A stretch of DNA of 64,000 nucleotides from Gremmenia infestans (Eukaryota > Ascomycota > Leotiomycetes > Helotiales > Hamatocanthoscyphaceae). The notes under the pieces were generated by a model that saw nothing but the letters and a program-made list of their open reading frames with translations, was not told where the DNA came from and made no database searches. Position numbers and translations under genes: made by a program. Below are positions 1-11,895 of the stretch, piece by piece. The stretch's first letter is position 1; each line of letters starts with the position of its first letter. The stretch is taken from assembly GCA_032629725.1 (NCBI GenBank), contig JAFEVB010000015.1, positions 1,054,001-1,118,000 on the forward strand. The letters are read 5' to 3'.

Positions 1-1378
1 GCGTTTGCAAGAGACATGATTCGAGCAGCGACACTCCGGACACAAGGTAGGTCTGAAGTGGAGAGTCTAGCCTAGCTCAACTTCTTCCAAATTATGTGCT
101 GCGATAATCCATCTCAACCGACCGACCTACCTACTGGTGTACCTACCTACCTACTACCTACCTACTAGGTCAAGAGTCCGGATCTCCTCGTGCTCTGCCT
201 CGCAAGCTCTCTTTCCTATCGACCTGCAAGATAGTAAGGTACGTCATGCAGCACTGCTCGTATCTAGTACATCACTGGCTCATTCCTGTATAAAGATAGC
301 CGTTAGCCCAATTGATCGTGTTTCGTTATGGGGGGTGGGCACGTGACTATCAAACGCCATTTCCTTTCAACATTGCACAACTTCCCCTCTTCATCACCAC
401 TCCCCAAACACAAAACCCCCACGAGTAAAGGCCAGGCGAATTGGTAAACCCTATCAGCAATCCTTGATTTGTGAAGATTGAGGTGAGGTGTGCAGGGCAG
501 GTTTGTGGGGCATTCCCTCACCAAATGTTTCGAGTTGGAAATCCGCGGCCATTTACAGACGCGAACCGTCGTTCTCTTATATTCTCCCTCCCAAAGCCCT
601 GTGAGTCAGACCCAGAAAGTAAGCGCGGGCAGATGTTGAGTCCGTATATGTTACTGCTCTACGGAGGGCAGAAAAAGCAGCGCCAATCTACTGTAGCATG
701 TGCCAGTCGATGTTGATACGGACCACCGCTTTCTGTGTATATTCTGGGACGAGCGCCGACGTGCATACTAGCCTCGGTCATCCTAGAAGCGAGCAGACGA
801 GCAAGGAGCTGCACGGAACAGAGGAGAAGAAGCGCAGCGGTGTGGCGGGTAGAGGGGAGGGAGGGGGTGCTAATGGTACGGATACGGGGAGGGAGAGGGA
901 AAAACCCGCTCTCTGCGATTTACCTTTCGAGTACTCGCAGGGGGAGCCAAAGTATCAAACCATTATGATTGAAATGGTAACTCTCCCTCTTCGAGCTGCA
1001 GGGTGAGGCGATGTCAAATAAGTAAGATATAATGTATCTGTGACTTTTAAGATAATTTATGTAAACGCAGCGATAGGTCTGAAAAGAGGCTATCCTATCT
1101 TGAGATGAGAGGAGGTTCTGAGTCTGATTCAGTGCGGTTCTCAATGCTATGCAAAACCCAGACCTTTCTACGAACGTGTTAAAGACTTCTTCCTGAGGAA
1201 TTCCTAGCCCCAGGACCTGGTAAAATACCCAGATGAGCCATCCCCGCATGTTGCCTTTCATGAACCGTCCAAGACGAGCATCCCGCCCTTCCACAAACTT
1301 TTCTCCAACTTTCTGGAGAGGATTTAATGTTGCAGATTACGACCCTTTTGAAGTCATACTTCCCACTTCGCCACCCAT
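1..1378. other. Left-edge intergenic stretch, no gene recognised
   Basis: No reading frame here has a recognisable product or a plausible exon chain. It holds a short run of CTAC/CCTA repeats near 120-165 and purine-rich low-complexity sequence near 790-905. It probably includes the 3' flank of the NCBP3-like gene that ends at 1379. Confidence 0.6.
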
Positions 1379-2809
1379 TCAGTAGAACAAATCTTCGGCC
1401 TTTTGTCTCCGTCTCCCTCTGCCTTCTAAGTTCTCCGAGAACAGCTCCTTTCCTGAATTGTCCCCAAAATGCGAAGGAAATAGCTCCTTAATCTTGGCGC
1501 CGGATGCAGCCCCTTTGATAGTGAAGCCCTGCTGGCCCTGGACGGCTCTTGCAGCGCCTCGAATGCTAAAGCCGGTGTCGTTGTCCCAATTCTTTCGAGA
1601 TATCCTAGGAGCCAGCAAATCAACCTTCTCGTGACGGCTATCTCCGCTCCCATCAGTAAAAGGCACTGCCATCTTGCTGGAGAATAAGTCGGCCGTTTCG
1701 TCGGCAGCATCGAATGCATCAGAACGGCGATGGTTGATGCCAACTTTCTGTGGGAACAGTTCTTTCGATACGCTAGCCTCTCTCAACTGGGTTTTTAGCA
1801 TCTGTGCCTTTAGTCTGTTGGCAGAAGCTGCCGAGTCCCGCCTTCTCCGTCTTGGTGTCTCGGCATGATCCTCGTTCATAGGGGAGGCACTGCGGTCTCT
1901 CAATCTGCCACTCGCCCTATCTCGATTTCGTTCAGGGAATAGCTCTTTGCCAGCTGCTCCTCGATAGCGTGATCTCTCTGAAACCTGACCTCTAGAGTCC
2001 CCGCCGGATGAAGACTCCTGCCTTTCGCCGCTTCTTCTAGCCGCTCTTTGAGCAAGGGCAGCTTCATCATCGTCGTATAAGCTTGAGTCGAAACCTGAAA
2101 GTCTGTCTCCATCCTGGCGAATCTGCTGCTCTCGGTCGTCATAACGCTGACTTCGATATCCGCCGTCGTCTCGATCTCTGTACCTGTTGCCACCTCTCTG
2201 ACCTCCACGCTTGCGTCGCTCCGTAGGATCATACTTAGGGTTCATGAGATAGAAGCGGCTACTCTCACGTGCGCCAGCCTGCTTGCGATCCCCAACCACG
2301 GCAGCTCGGACCTCCAAATTGGTATTTGGGTGTAAGGAGAAGGGTTTAGTGGGAAAAGCTTGCATAACCGGGATCTGCGATACGTCTCCAATCTCCACGG
2401 CAGCTAAAGCCCTCAGAGCATCTGCTGCAATATCAACAGACTCAAAAACCAGATTCGCTGAAGTATCGTTGATCCATTCAACACGCAGAGGACTGTGTTC
2501 ATTAAAGTATTCTGCAGCAAATGCTTTAATGTCTTTGGTGGTCAGGTTGTCGAGGCCGCGAAGGTGAACCTTCTCTGGGGTGAGTTCGTGGGCATTCGAG
2601 TCGCTGCTATCATTCGGAGCAGTCAGGATTGGCTTTGGCTCTTGCTGGTATGACTAAAAGTGAAATCAGCTATCTTGATCTGCGAGGAAGGGTCTGTCGC
2701 GGATTCTTACTGATGTTTGGGTATCAGGGACGATGTCAATCTCCGTAATGGCATAATCCTCTGCAAGACCCATATCAATGTCCATCTCTATATCCATATC
2801 GGCGGCCAT
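1379..2809 (-). CDS. NCBP3-like nuclear cap-binding / RNA-binding protein
   Basis: Two exons, 2711-2809 and 1379-2653, separated by a 57-nt GTAAGA...TTTAG intron, give 457 aa. The ATG at 2809 opens an acidic N-terminus (repeated MDI). Residues about 60-118 form an RRM-like fold with the signature WINDTSANLVF, close to the W(L/I)(N/D)DTS motif of nuclear cap-binding subunit 3 (DUF2414 family), which binds mRNA caps and mRNP export factors in animals. The rest is basic and disordered: RGG/RD-rich to about residue 240, then an Arg-rich patch. The C-terminal half carries the motif KELFP three times (about residues 269, 330, 422) plus KELFS at 435 and EDLFY at the very end. The family call comes from the signature and layout; a role in cap binding in fungi is inferred. 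It stands alone, divergent from nothing obvious. Confidence 0.82.
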
Positions 2810-3528
2810 TATAATTGAAGATGAGGCGAGAAAATAACTGGCAAGTACTGGGTGGACTAGAGGGTAGGGACGCGATGAACGCGACGCCGAAGGTGTAATG
2901 AGAACAGTGCCGCAGGATGCGATGCGCAGTATGGTCCAGACAGTCTACGACCAGGACGAGGACGAGGCTGCGTGTTGTGAGGTCGCAAGTAGATACCGGT
3001 CGGTAAATGGAAGATCAAATTCAGGACTAGTTTAGGGATCCTTCCGCGAGACTAAGATGCGACTATAAGGTATTGATAGAAATTCGTAAGTTCACGACAA
3101 CGGACGGACTTTCTTGGTGGGAAATAAATTTTGTAAATAAAAGTTGGAGGAAGGTTGTGGAGTTTGCGCTCGTAGGTTGGTAGATGTATTCGCTCGTACG
3201 AGGTGTACAGTCAGTACAAGAGGGCTAGCGCCAAGAGTGAATGAGGCGGCTCCGCTTGCTGTCACTCAATTCAACAACACTTCCCTTCCTTTCCATTTCT
3301 TCACCTCTTAGGAACATCTCTTTCCACCTCGTCATTAGCATTAGCATTAGCATTACCATTGCCATTGTCTGGCGTCGTCTTGTTATACGCATACACAAAG
3401 GAACCATGCAAGAGTGGATTTAAAGAAAACTAAATTTCATAAAATGCAGCTCCGCAGCGGAGGATGAAACGGCCGCCAGCCAGCCTCTGCTCCATACCTC
3501 CATCATTCCTTTCAGTATACATATATCC
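2810..3528. other. Intergenic, promoter of NCBP3-like gene
   Basis: About 720 bp between the start of the NCBP3-like gene and the stop of the Myb-like gene, both on the minus strand. There is a short imperfect (ATTAGC)n run at about 3334-3352. No gene is visible. Confidence 0.6.
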
Positions 3529-5588
3529 TTATTTCCATCCAGACTTCTCTTTCTCTTTTCTTGGCTTTTGCTCGGAGCATATTAAAGAACGAGTGCCGCC
3601 ATTATCAGGCCGCTCATCAAACCCGCTCTTTTCTCTGGCACTCCGATTCCACTGGTTCTTGCAAGCTGCGCTGGATCTCGCAATTCCTATGTCCGCGAGT
3701 TGCCTAGATATCTTCTCGTATAACTTCACGTCCTTGAGCCATGTCTTTGGTGGCATATTGTTCGCCACTTCCCACATTCGCTGCGCAATCATGAGGTCAA
3801 TCAAGACTTGTTCTTCATCTTCTTCCCATTTCCCCTTTTTAATGCCACCTTGTGAAGTACGTTCTTTGCCGCGGGTTGCTGCCTTGCTTGGTCCCATGGG
3901 CTGTTTTCGAGGCGGTGGGCTCGTTTCTTCGGCTTCTTCGGGTCTGTAATCGAAGTCATCGAGGTTATCGTCCTCGGTGTTGGCTCGAAACTCGTTCTCT
4001 TCGACTGCAATCCTTCTCTTTGCTGGCGGGGCCTCGAAAACGTATTGAATAGCTAGTTCGGGTGAACTCGATATGTTGATGGGCCTGGGTCTCTTGGAGA
4101 TAGCAGTCCGCCCTTCGTTCTTGTGACCGGGACATGCGGTGACTTCGGTCTTCTGTCTCTTTGATGGGTGAGCTGATCGTCTAAGCGATTCGTCGTCGCT
4201 ACGTGATCTCTTTGTCGATGTTGGAATAGAAGCTTCAGAATCCGGCTGCGTGGCATCTCGGGACTGGAACTGTGCAAACAGCCGTTCTTGTTCTTTCAAA
4301 AATCTTGAGTTCCTGTTATTTCGCTTTCCTCCTCTCGTTCCCTTTTCATCTGTTAAGGCCAAAAGAACCTCGTCAAGCTCTTTATCTCTGGGTGTTTCCT
4401 TTGACGGTCGTTCTACTTCATTTCTGGAAAAAGGTGGAGGCGACAGGATCTGGCTGGTCATGTCTGTGAAAACAGGAAGTCAGCTTTACAATGAAGTACG
4501 AGGAGCGCGGTAATCAGTCAGGAGCTGTGGGACATGCTTAGAGGAATGAAATCCTGCAGAGTCCCGCAACATGCCAGAATTAGGAAATCAGTGGAAACAC
4601 AATTGTCTTACCTGGCCAACTCTTTTCCCTCGTTTCCAGTAGCGTTTTCCCCCCCGAGATAGACAGACTTTTAGATGAAGGCGAGTTCGGTGCCCTGCCT
4701 CGTTTTCTCTTCACGGTTTCGAGACTATATCCCTCTAATTCATTTCCTTGGGATTGATACACGTCCTCAGATTCAAATCCTTTGGATATCTCTTCATCCC
4801 CCTCGTCTTCATCAGACTGTTCCTCATCGTTGAGAGGCATGATTCCGTCCCCATACCTATCTCTTGCAGCATGACTGTCTTCAATGAGGTCCTCTTCTTC
4901 GTTGTTCTCATCTTGGATAAGCTGGTTATAAGCATTATGTTCGAATTTGTCATCTTCTGTTGTGGTGGTAGTTTGATCAAAGTGAGGAGAAGTTGCTCCA
5001 TTAATCATTTTATCAACCACGTATTGCCAGTCCTTGTCGATCCCGAGACTCAAGTGGTCAAGGAGCCCCGCATCGAGACCCCTAGGACGTAGTGCCCACT
5101 GCGGAAGGTTATGTGGATTCGGAGGTGGACGAGAAAGTTGAAATGCCAGATGATGCAACATGATGTGCCTACTCAGCTAGTTAGCAAATTGAGTACTGGC
5201 AATCGGGATCATGGGTTATCCAAGGGTATGACTTTCAAGGGTATGACTTCGGAGATGGGGTCCACACTTGAACAGTACTCACGGGATTGGGCGCTGCCAC
5301 GGCGGTATCCAGCTGGGATTGGATCTCGGATCCTTTGGTGGGGAGTTGGGCTGATTGAGGAAGGTGAATGGTACCTGGGACACGTTTCTTGCGGAAGACA
5401 TCTTGGAGGCTTAATTGAACCCTCGAATGAAGCAGAACTGGAGTCTTGTCTCGAGATAGGGGAATATCGTATTCAGGTATCTTTGTGTATAGCCTACTGT
5501 CAAACACAAAGAATTAAGGAAGGGGGAATAAGTAAAAATAGAGCCGATATAAGCAGTAACGTTTGTAATAATACGAGCCATTTCGCAT
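3529..5588 (-). CDS. Myb/SANT-like domain nuclear protein
   Basis: Four exons fit without a frame break: 5575-5588 (ATG, 14 nt), 5283-5496, 4612-5176 and 3529-4463. All have GT-AG borders, giving 575 aa. The N-terminal third is uncharacterised, the middle is very acidic (Glu/Asp runs) and carries KRKRGR and KRPRP-type nuclear localisation signals. A Myb/SANT- or trihelix-like domain lies near the C-terminus: it starts KGKWEEDEEQVLIDLM, continues with an aromatic helix (TWLKDVKLYEKI) and ends RSSAACKNQWNR, the recognition-helix pattern of such domains. DNA binding is inferred from this. A 42-nt in-frame segment at 5328-5369 has GT...AG ends and could be an optional intron (561-aa form). I do not recognise a named orthologue. 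The first exon is the least certain part. Confidence 0.68.
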
Positions 5589-6025
5589 AGGAACCGCTGG
5601 TTGTTGATGCTATTGTGTTGATACTATTGCCGGTCTGATGAGGTTGGTGACCTATTGTCCTCGAGACTAGCGATGACAACAATAGCAAGAGCAAAAAGCC
5701 AAGTGAATGTGATACAAGTAGACAAACGAGTCGAAGTGAAGAAATATAGAACGCAAAAGTGAAATAAATGTAAATGTTGACCACGTGATTCCAGTCCAAA
5801 TTCCTATCAAGTTCTCCCACTCTGAGGACGACGACACAATATTATGCAGTCGAAGCTAACACCGAATACAAACGGTCTGGGCAGAAACAACAAGAGACAA
5901 CGAACGGCGTGACAAGGTCGAGCTGCACCTTTATTTTTACCGGCCTTGCCTTGCCACTTTATCTTTGTATTTTCGGATGCACTGCATATGAGTCGGGAGG
6001 ATCGGGAGGCCATCCAACAACCATC
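5589..6025. promoter_or_regulatory. Divergent promoter, Myb-like gene / ureidoglycolate lyase
   Basis: A 437-bp interval drives the Myb-like gene leftwards and the allantoin-pathway gene rightwards. It contains one AGATAA (HGATAR-type, AreA-like) site on the minus strand at 5959-5964 and a CACGTG box near 5783. Nitrogen control through GATA factors is usual for allantoin genes in fungi; one site is only weak support. Confidence 0.45.
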
Positions 6026-6915
6026 ATGCCCGTGGAAATCGACGCACCTCAGCGAGAGCCCATCCTCGAGGCTCACCCGCTCAGTCAAGACTTGTTTGCA
6101 GAGTTCGGAACAGTCATTGAGAATCCGGCACCGTCTCTCATTCCTTCACAAACCTGTGAAGTGCCGCCAAATGCCGTGCAAGCGAACCAAGGGAGCGCAT
6201 TGAAGTATTTGGATGTTACCCATATGAGAGATCTCTATGCTACAGGTACTCCGAGCAAGCAAGCCGGTAAAGCAGTCATGAATATGTTCGTTTGTGCGCC
6301 CAGGGCCCTTCTTCCCTCAGACACCTCGCAGGTCGAAGGCCTCTTTCCCGTCAAGATTGTAGAACGACACCCTTATACCACCCAAACATTTATTCCTCTA
6401 GGTCTTTCGCGGGGAGAAGCCAAGCAGAGCAGATATCTTGTCATTGTAGCTCCGAGTCTCCCTCCCTCACCAAAAGACGAGTGTTTCCCAGTTCCGTCTG
6501 TTACTGCCGATGGCGATCTGCTGCCAGGGAGAGGTCTACCTGACCTGATGAGGATTAAAGCTTTCATTGCAAATGGCTCGCAAGCAGTTACGTATGGAGC
6601 TGGTACTTGGTAAGCAGCTGTCGCCTCTCACATGATATATTGCTCCCCTTGGATGATCTTCTATCTCCGTCAACAAGTTGTTCATCATACTTTTCTATTG
6701 TTGATTATCAGTACCTCGGACACATTCTAACACTCAATAGGCATGCCCCGATGGTTGCTTTAGGGAAAACCCCCATCGCTTTCGTGGTAGTTCAGTTTGC
6801 AAATGGAGTTGGTCTTGAAGATTGCCAAGAGGTGGAAATAGGGAGTGGACGAATTGATCAACTGCAGGTGGCCGTCCCTGCTTCTGATCAAAATCGGGGA
6901 CTCTGGAGGCTCTGA
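6026..6915 (+). CDS. DAL3: Ureidoglycolate lyase (allantoin degradation)
   Basis: Two exons, 6026-6609 and 6741-6915, with a 131-nt intron (GTAAGC...CAATAG) give 252 aa. The start was set at the ATG of MPVEIDAP because the family begins close to this point; an in-frame upstream ATG at 5909 would add a 39-aa hydrophobic leader that the family does not have. The enzyme splits ureidoglycolate into glyoxylate and urea, the last step of allantoin use as a nitrogen source. Evidence is the family signature YGAGTWHAP, split by the intron at Trp195, followed by FVVVQFANG and EDCQEV, and the conserved LSQDLFAEFG(T)VI near the N-terminus. Length matches the family. No other allantoin gene lies nearby. 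Confidence 0.93.
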
Positions 6916-7630
6916 GACGTTTAATTCACAATTCTGCCACCTACCGCCTAAGTTTCCGTTCCGGTGGTTCTCCCGCAACTCCCGTATCAAGCGTGCTTGT
7001 CTGTTCGAAAGCTCACACCTACCTGCCCCTTCACGAAAAACAGAAGAAAAATAAGGGAATCGGTCTTCGTTCTTAGGTCGAAACTACGTTGTACTTAGTC
7101 AATCTCGTATCTTCGTCAATCCACTTCTTGTGACTCCCTTGTGTCGTCCTGCCATAGTGGTTCGTTGGGACAATGATCCGATCTGCTCAAACAGCACTGG
7201 ATACAGCTGTTGATTGTACGAGAAAACAAGTCAAAGACAATCTATACGATCGGATGGTCGGCACATACCGGATCTGCTTTCAATATCCCCTGGGATTGTC
7301 TCAACGAATACCTAGGCAGAGCTCTTATATCAAACAAGAAGTGAATGATTTATTATGGGCTCATATCCTCCGGTCAAGAACAGTATTTGTACAGATTGAA
7401 ATGACCCGACGGCAAAATCTCACACAAAAAGAACACCCGAGCACTATCGAATAGCCCATATTTGGGAGTTTGTCTGATCCACCACTGTCTAGACATACTA
7501 CGTGAAACTGTTTAAACTGATGATACTTCATCGTGCTGTATTGACGCCCTAGCTACGAAAGAGTCGCACTGGGTCCAGTCCAATGACTCAATCCCTAAAT
7601 TATCCTCTAAATCCTCCCCAGCCCTTCATC

Positions 7631-7654
7631 CAGGTAAGGTTTTTACCTTACCTG
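7631..7654. repeat. Perfect 10-bp hairpin with TTTT loop
   Basis: Bases 7631-7640 (CAGGTAAGGT) pair exactly with 7645-7654 (ACCTTACCTG) around a TTTT loop. It lies in the gene-poor stretch. Function unknown; it could equally be a protein-binding palindrome or chance. Confidence 0.6.
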
Positions 7655-10600
7655 ACCTAGCATTAAAAACCCTTGAATAACCTCATCTACTTACGGATTA
7701 CATTTCAAAGCAGATACTCGGACCAAAAGCTCCGATGGTGGGAACATCATCTAATGGACTTTTGAAAGGTGGCTGCAACTGTCTTCACCCATCGATTTGT
7801 TCAAGCGATGCGAGAAATGGGTTGGCATCTATTGTATGGGAGTATAGAAAGGGGCTGCTTGCCTCATGTGATACCCTCACTCTCCAGAGGAAGCAGGTCC
7901 TTCATCATTCAGGCTGGTGATCAGGGGAGAAATACTTTCAGCGATGGTGAAGTGAGACCGCTCTTGTGAAGACAATCAGCGTGTACCTCTGAGTATTCAC
8001 AAGTTAGACGGCTGTCGATCAACAACAGATCCTCAATCCACCACCACGAACGTTGGCCTAACCTTGACATGGTCCCAGCGATTGAAGACAAGAATGATTT
8101 GCGGGTTGATTTGGGGATATTGAAGTCAAACATTAGATGGTCAAGCCGAAGAAATTCGAGGGACACATCTATGATCACTTTCAAATATGCTGCCATGTAG
8201 AGGATCGCAAAAAAGTTGCAGGGACGAATCGTATCTTTGTTTCTCCCAAAGTTTCAAAACAGCGGAAGAGGGCGGGAGATCGAGAGACAGCAATGGAATC
8301 TTTCACAAGCTAGGCAGCACTGCACCAATTGCGACGATATTTCGACAGTCTATTCCCTCCTTCTTGGGTCATAAACCTGATCTACAAAGGTTCTGAGCTC
8401 CTACATATATGCGCTTTCAGGCGCCAACAGAGTTTTGTGGTAGCAAACATCTCCCCAGACTAGAGCCTGTCCTTCTGTCACCATTCTCATTCTTTCCGCC
8501 AGGCAAGCTTTTGTACAAAAGAGCTATTTTTCAGCAAACCTACTTCAGTGCAAAGAGTAATTGAAGTAGGAGGGCACTATAGCAGGGCGGGATTCTACAG
8601 CACGAGTTGATTGCATAATCAATGGCCACTTCTCGCCAAGATTAGATTCAACAAAGATCTGAATTGGGGTGGACGGGTTTTGTAACGGCCTCGGTCATCG
8701 TCAAAAATGCAAGCTAATAATCATCCCCTAAACTGCACTGGTCCTGACGGTCTGGGTGCTCAGCTCATGCGAATGAAATACTATAAATCTGGGTCTCGAC
8801 TCTCGATTCTCACCTCTTGACCCTCGACCCTCGAGGTTTGCGTGGACATTTGACACTTGTAAAGCTCGTATCCTGACAATTCAGAGCCAATAATCAAGAA
8901 TTTGTCTCTTGGTTGCTACTGTCCATGATCGGATTATGGGGAATCAAATACGGATATGCTCATGACCTAGCCACTCGTCCGTAGCTCTCGTTAGCTCTAC
9001 TTTTAGCTTTTATAGTACGCAAGTATTGGGTTGTGGCTCTGACGGGAGCGAGCGGACGCCGCGTGGTTCCAAGCTTTAGGGGAAACTCCGGCGGACACTA
9101 CCTCCGTACAGCTCCCTACTGGCAGGGCAGGCAGCGGACAGTTTGATGGCCCGGCCTCTTGGCTAAGTGGCTTGGCTGAGCGTTGAATTCGGGGTCCACA
9201 GGGCCTGATCTACGTTAACCCTTTTGGGCAGCATTTCCGTTGACCCCGGGGGGCAGCCGTTATGAGATCTTCTCTCGCCAATCTGAGCAGGGTTCATAGT
9301 CCATGTACGGAGCGCACCGACCTATTCTCTGCTTTTTTTGCACCGATCGATCCCCCCCCTTCCCATTCTCAAATCCCCAATTTTTCCATCCTAACAACCC
9401 ACCATCCCACCCCCTATCTCTAGCCGCATGATTCTCCTCTCCTTCCAAGGATATGCCTATCTCCGTGCTGAGAAACCTGCACATTCGGTCTTTAGGCAAT
9501 ATCGACGCAATATCGACGGGGGATTTCAAGGTTGGGAGTTCATCATCGCCCTTCTAGGCTTTGCCGCCGTTTCCTCAGCAAGCCACAGAGTAGCGAGTCA
9601 TGCCTCAATTGAGAAATGTCGTTAAAAATGGCCAAATGAGGTTTGGTAGATGATTACCGAGTCGTCTCCCATCCGCGGCACGCACGCGGCCAATCATACT
9701 ACGCGTATAGCGTATTCCAAGTGACAACGGTATTCCCGCAGGGGCAAGAGACGCACCATTGCCCTCTTGCGTTTAAGATATGCAGCCATGCAGTATCCGT
9801 TCATCGCTCGGGATTGGGAAATTCCTGTCGATTGGCTCAGCGGCAGCCTCAATCTGTAGGTCTCATAAAACAAGTCTTCATGGTCTGCCAATCACTATCG
9901 ATGTTAACATTAACAATAACCCTGCCATGCGTTATCAACAACTACCGTATGTTATAATAGAGCCGACATCTTTTCATAGTCCACCTGGGCGAGACTCGAG
10001 ACTTGAGACTCGAGAGATGCATCTAGAAATCTACAGTACAGGGGCTTGCAGGTTTTGCAGCTGAGGCTGCGAACTTTACTCTAGAAAAAAAAACAATTTT
10101 GGCAGTGCCAGCCATGTCGCCTTTTGAAACGGCACAGAGTCACTGCCAAGTTGCAGATATCCCGAGAAACGGGAAATGACAGTGCGGTGGCATTAATTTT
10201 GCAATAGATATGATGACCACAAGGTTCTGTACGAGTAGAACCTTGTCCATGCCACGAGTTATTGCTCGTCTGGTGGAGAAGAAGCCTCAGCCCGGACAGG
10301 GGTTCCTCTGGGCCGATCAGAGATTCTTTCTCCAACAGAGTAGTGATGATCCTGATGGACGGGAATCGAGCATAGAGTAAGAGGGACAGGGTGTCTGAAA
10401 ATTACTTACTACAAGCTCCATACAGGAAAAAGAGGCAGCTCTGAATTGTGGTGAACAATGCAATGCAGTGGACCATGCAACATCCATCCTTCCAATTATC
10501 TTGAATTTCCAAGGAAGTTTATTTAGATTATTCAGCAATATGCTGATAGGTTACCTAGCAGCAAGCAGCAGATCTAAACGTTGTAAAACCGTCGAACACG

Positions 10601-11865
10601 GGTGTAGGATCCCGGCCTTCTTGAGGTCAGACATTTACTGTATGCACATGGAGCAAGGATCTTCTCGCAACCGGAACCAATTCCAAATAACAACAACCCC
10701 AGATTTCCTTTTCTTGGCCGCCCAAAATGATAATTACCCAAGCCAAGCCAAGACCTTATTACAGTTAGTTCTGCGAGCGCCCGCTGCTGGGCCATGACTA
10801 TTGCATCGCCGGGCTCATGCTGCCCAACGGTTACTGTTCTCTTCCGCACGTATGCACACAGACAAAAGCCGCATGTCTAGAATAGAACAATTGCCAGAAA
10901 GCCGAACAGGTTTGGACAATGTGTTATGTATGTATGCAGATGGGAAAAAGAAAGCAAAAAATGCAATGGGTATTGCCGGCTGTGGAAGGAAGTATGTAGG
11001 AGGGGAGATGGTATGGGATGGCATGGGATGGCATGCATGCCTCACATGATAAATCCAGTATCCATTTGGTACGATCACGGGTTCACAAGATCCTCAGACA
11101 GAGCGCATGCATGGAGGGACGTTTTATTGGACGAGATGGACATGGGGTCCTTTCCAACCTCGCCGACGTAAACCTCGAACAGCACGACATCAATCATGCA
11201 TAGACAGGGGTTCCTTGCAGATGGACATTTAACCTTACCTTGGTTTTAGATTGATGGTTTCTGAATTGGGGTTGGAATGGAATGCTCTTGCGAGTTTTCG
11301 TTGGGTTAGCCATATAGCCATATAGCCATATATGAGTGATTTGCATACTTCACGGCTCAATAATAGTAAAGTTCAAGTAGTAAAGTCGAACTAGTGTTGC
11401 ACAAAAAGGAGTCGAACGGCGTCAACTGAATTATAATGTTTGCTGGGAGGGTATTAGATGATGTAGAATCCAAGACACACCCGTCGACCGTTGAGGTTGT
11501 CTTATTTCTCCTGCGTCTGAAGATAAATATCTGAGGAGTCAGTACTGAATGTACCGTCCTACCCCAGCAGTTGTCTGGGTCTAGCCCGGACCAAGAAATT
11601 CGAAGCGAGAGATCAACGCCAGGATTATTTATACTGTATTATTTCATCACAATTGTAAAGTGACTGAGATTCAAGATTGGTATCGCAGATCCTGCATATT
11701 ACCATACTGTACGAGTAATGACAAACATTGAGTGATGAGGCTGGAGCAAGTCTTGTCTTGTCTCGTCTCGTCTCGTCTGATCTCTAGGGTTCCTCCGAAC
11801 CCGAGGCTGAAACCGATCAGCAAGCCCCCTCACGGGGTTACATGTACGAAGAATTTGCAAGGCTG

Positions 11866-11895
11866 CAGACACAGACACAGACACAGACACAGACA
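11866..11895. repeat. (ACAGAC)n microsatellite
   Basis: About five near-perfect 6-bp units, then degenerate into ACATGG. Low-complexity sequence outside genes. Confidence 0.75.

Noticed and set aside
118..168. CCTA-rich repeat taken as possible telomeric sequence
   Set aside because: Fungal telomeres are usually TTAGGG repeats; this is a short CTAC/CCTA microsatellite like others in the window.
5909..6025. Upstream in-frame ATG giving the ureidoglycolate lyase a hydrophobic leader that looks like a signal peptide
   Set aside because: The family starts close to MPVEIDAP; the leader is probably untranslated sequence that happens to be open. A targeted isoform is possible but unsupported.
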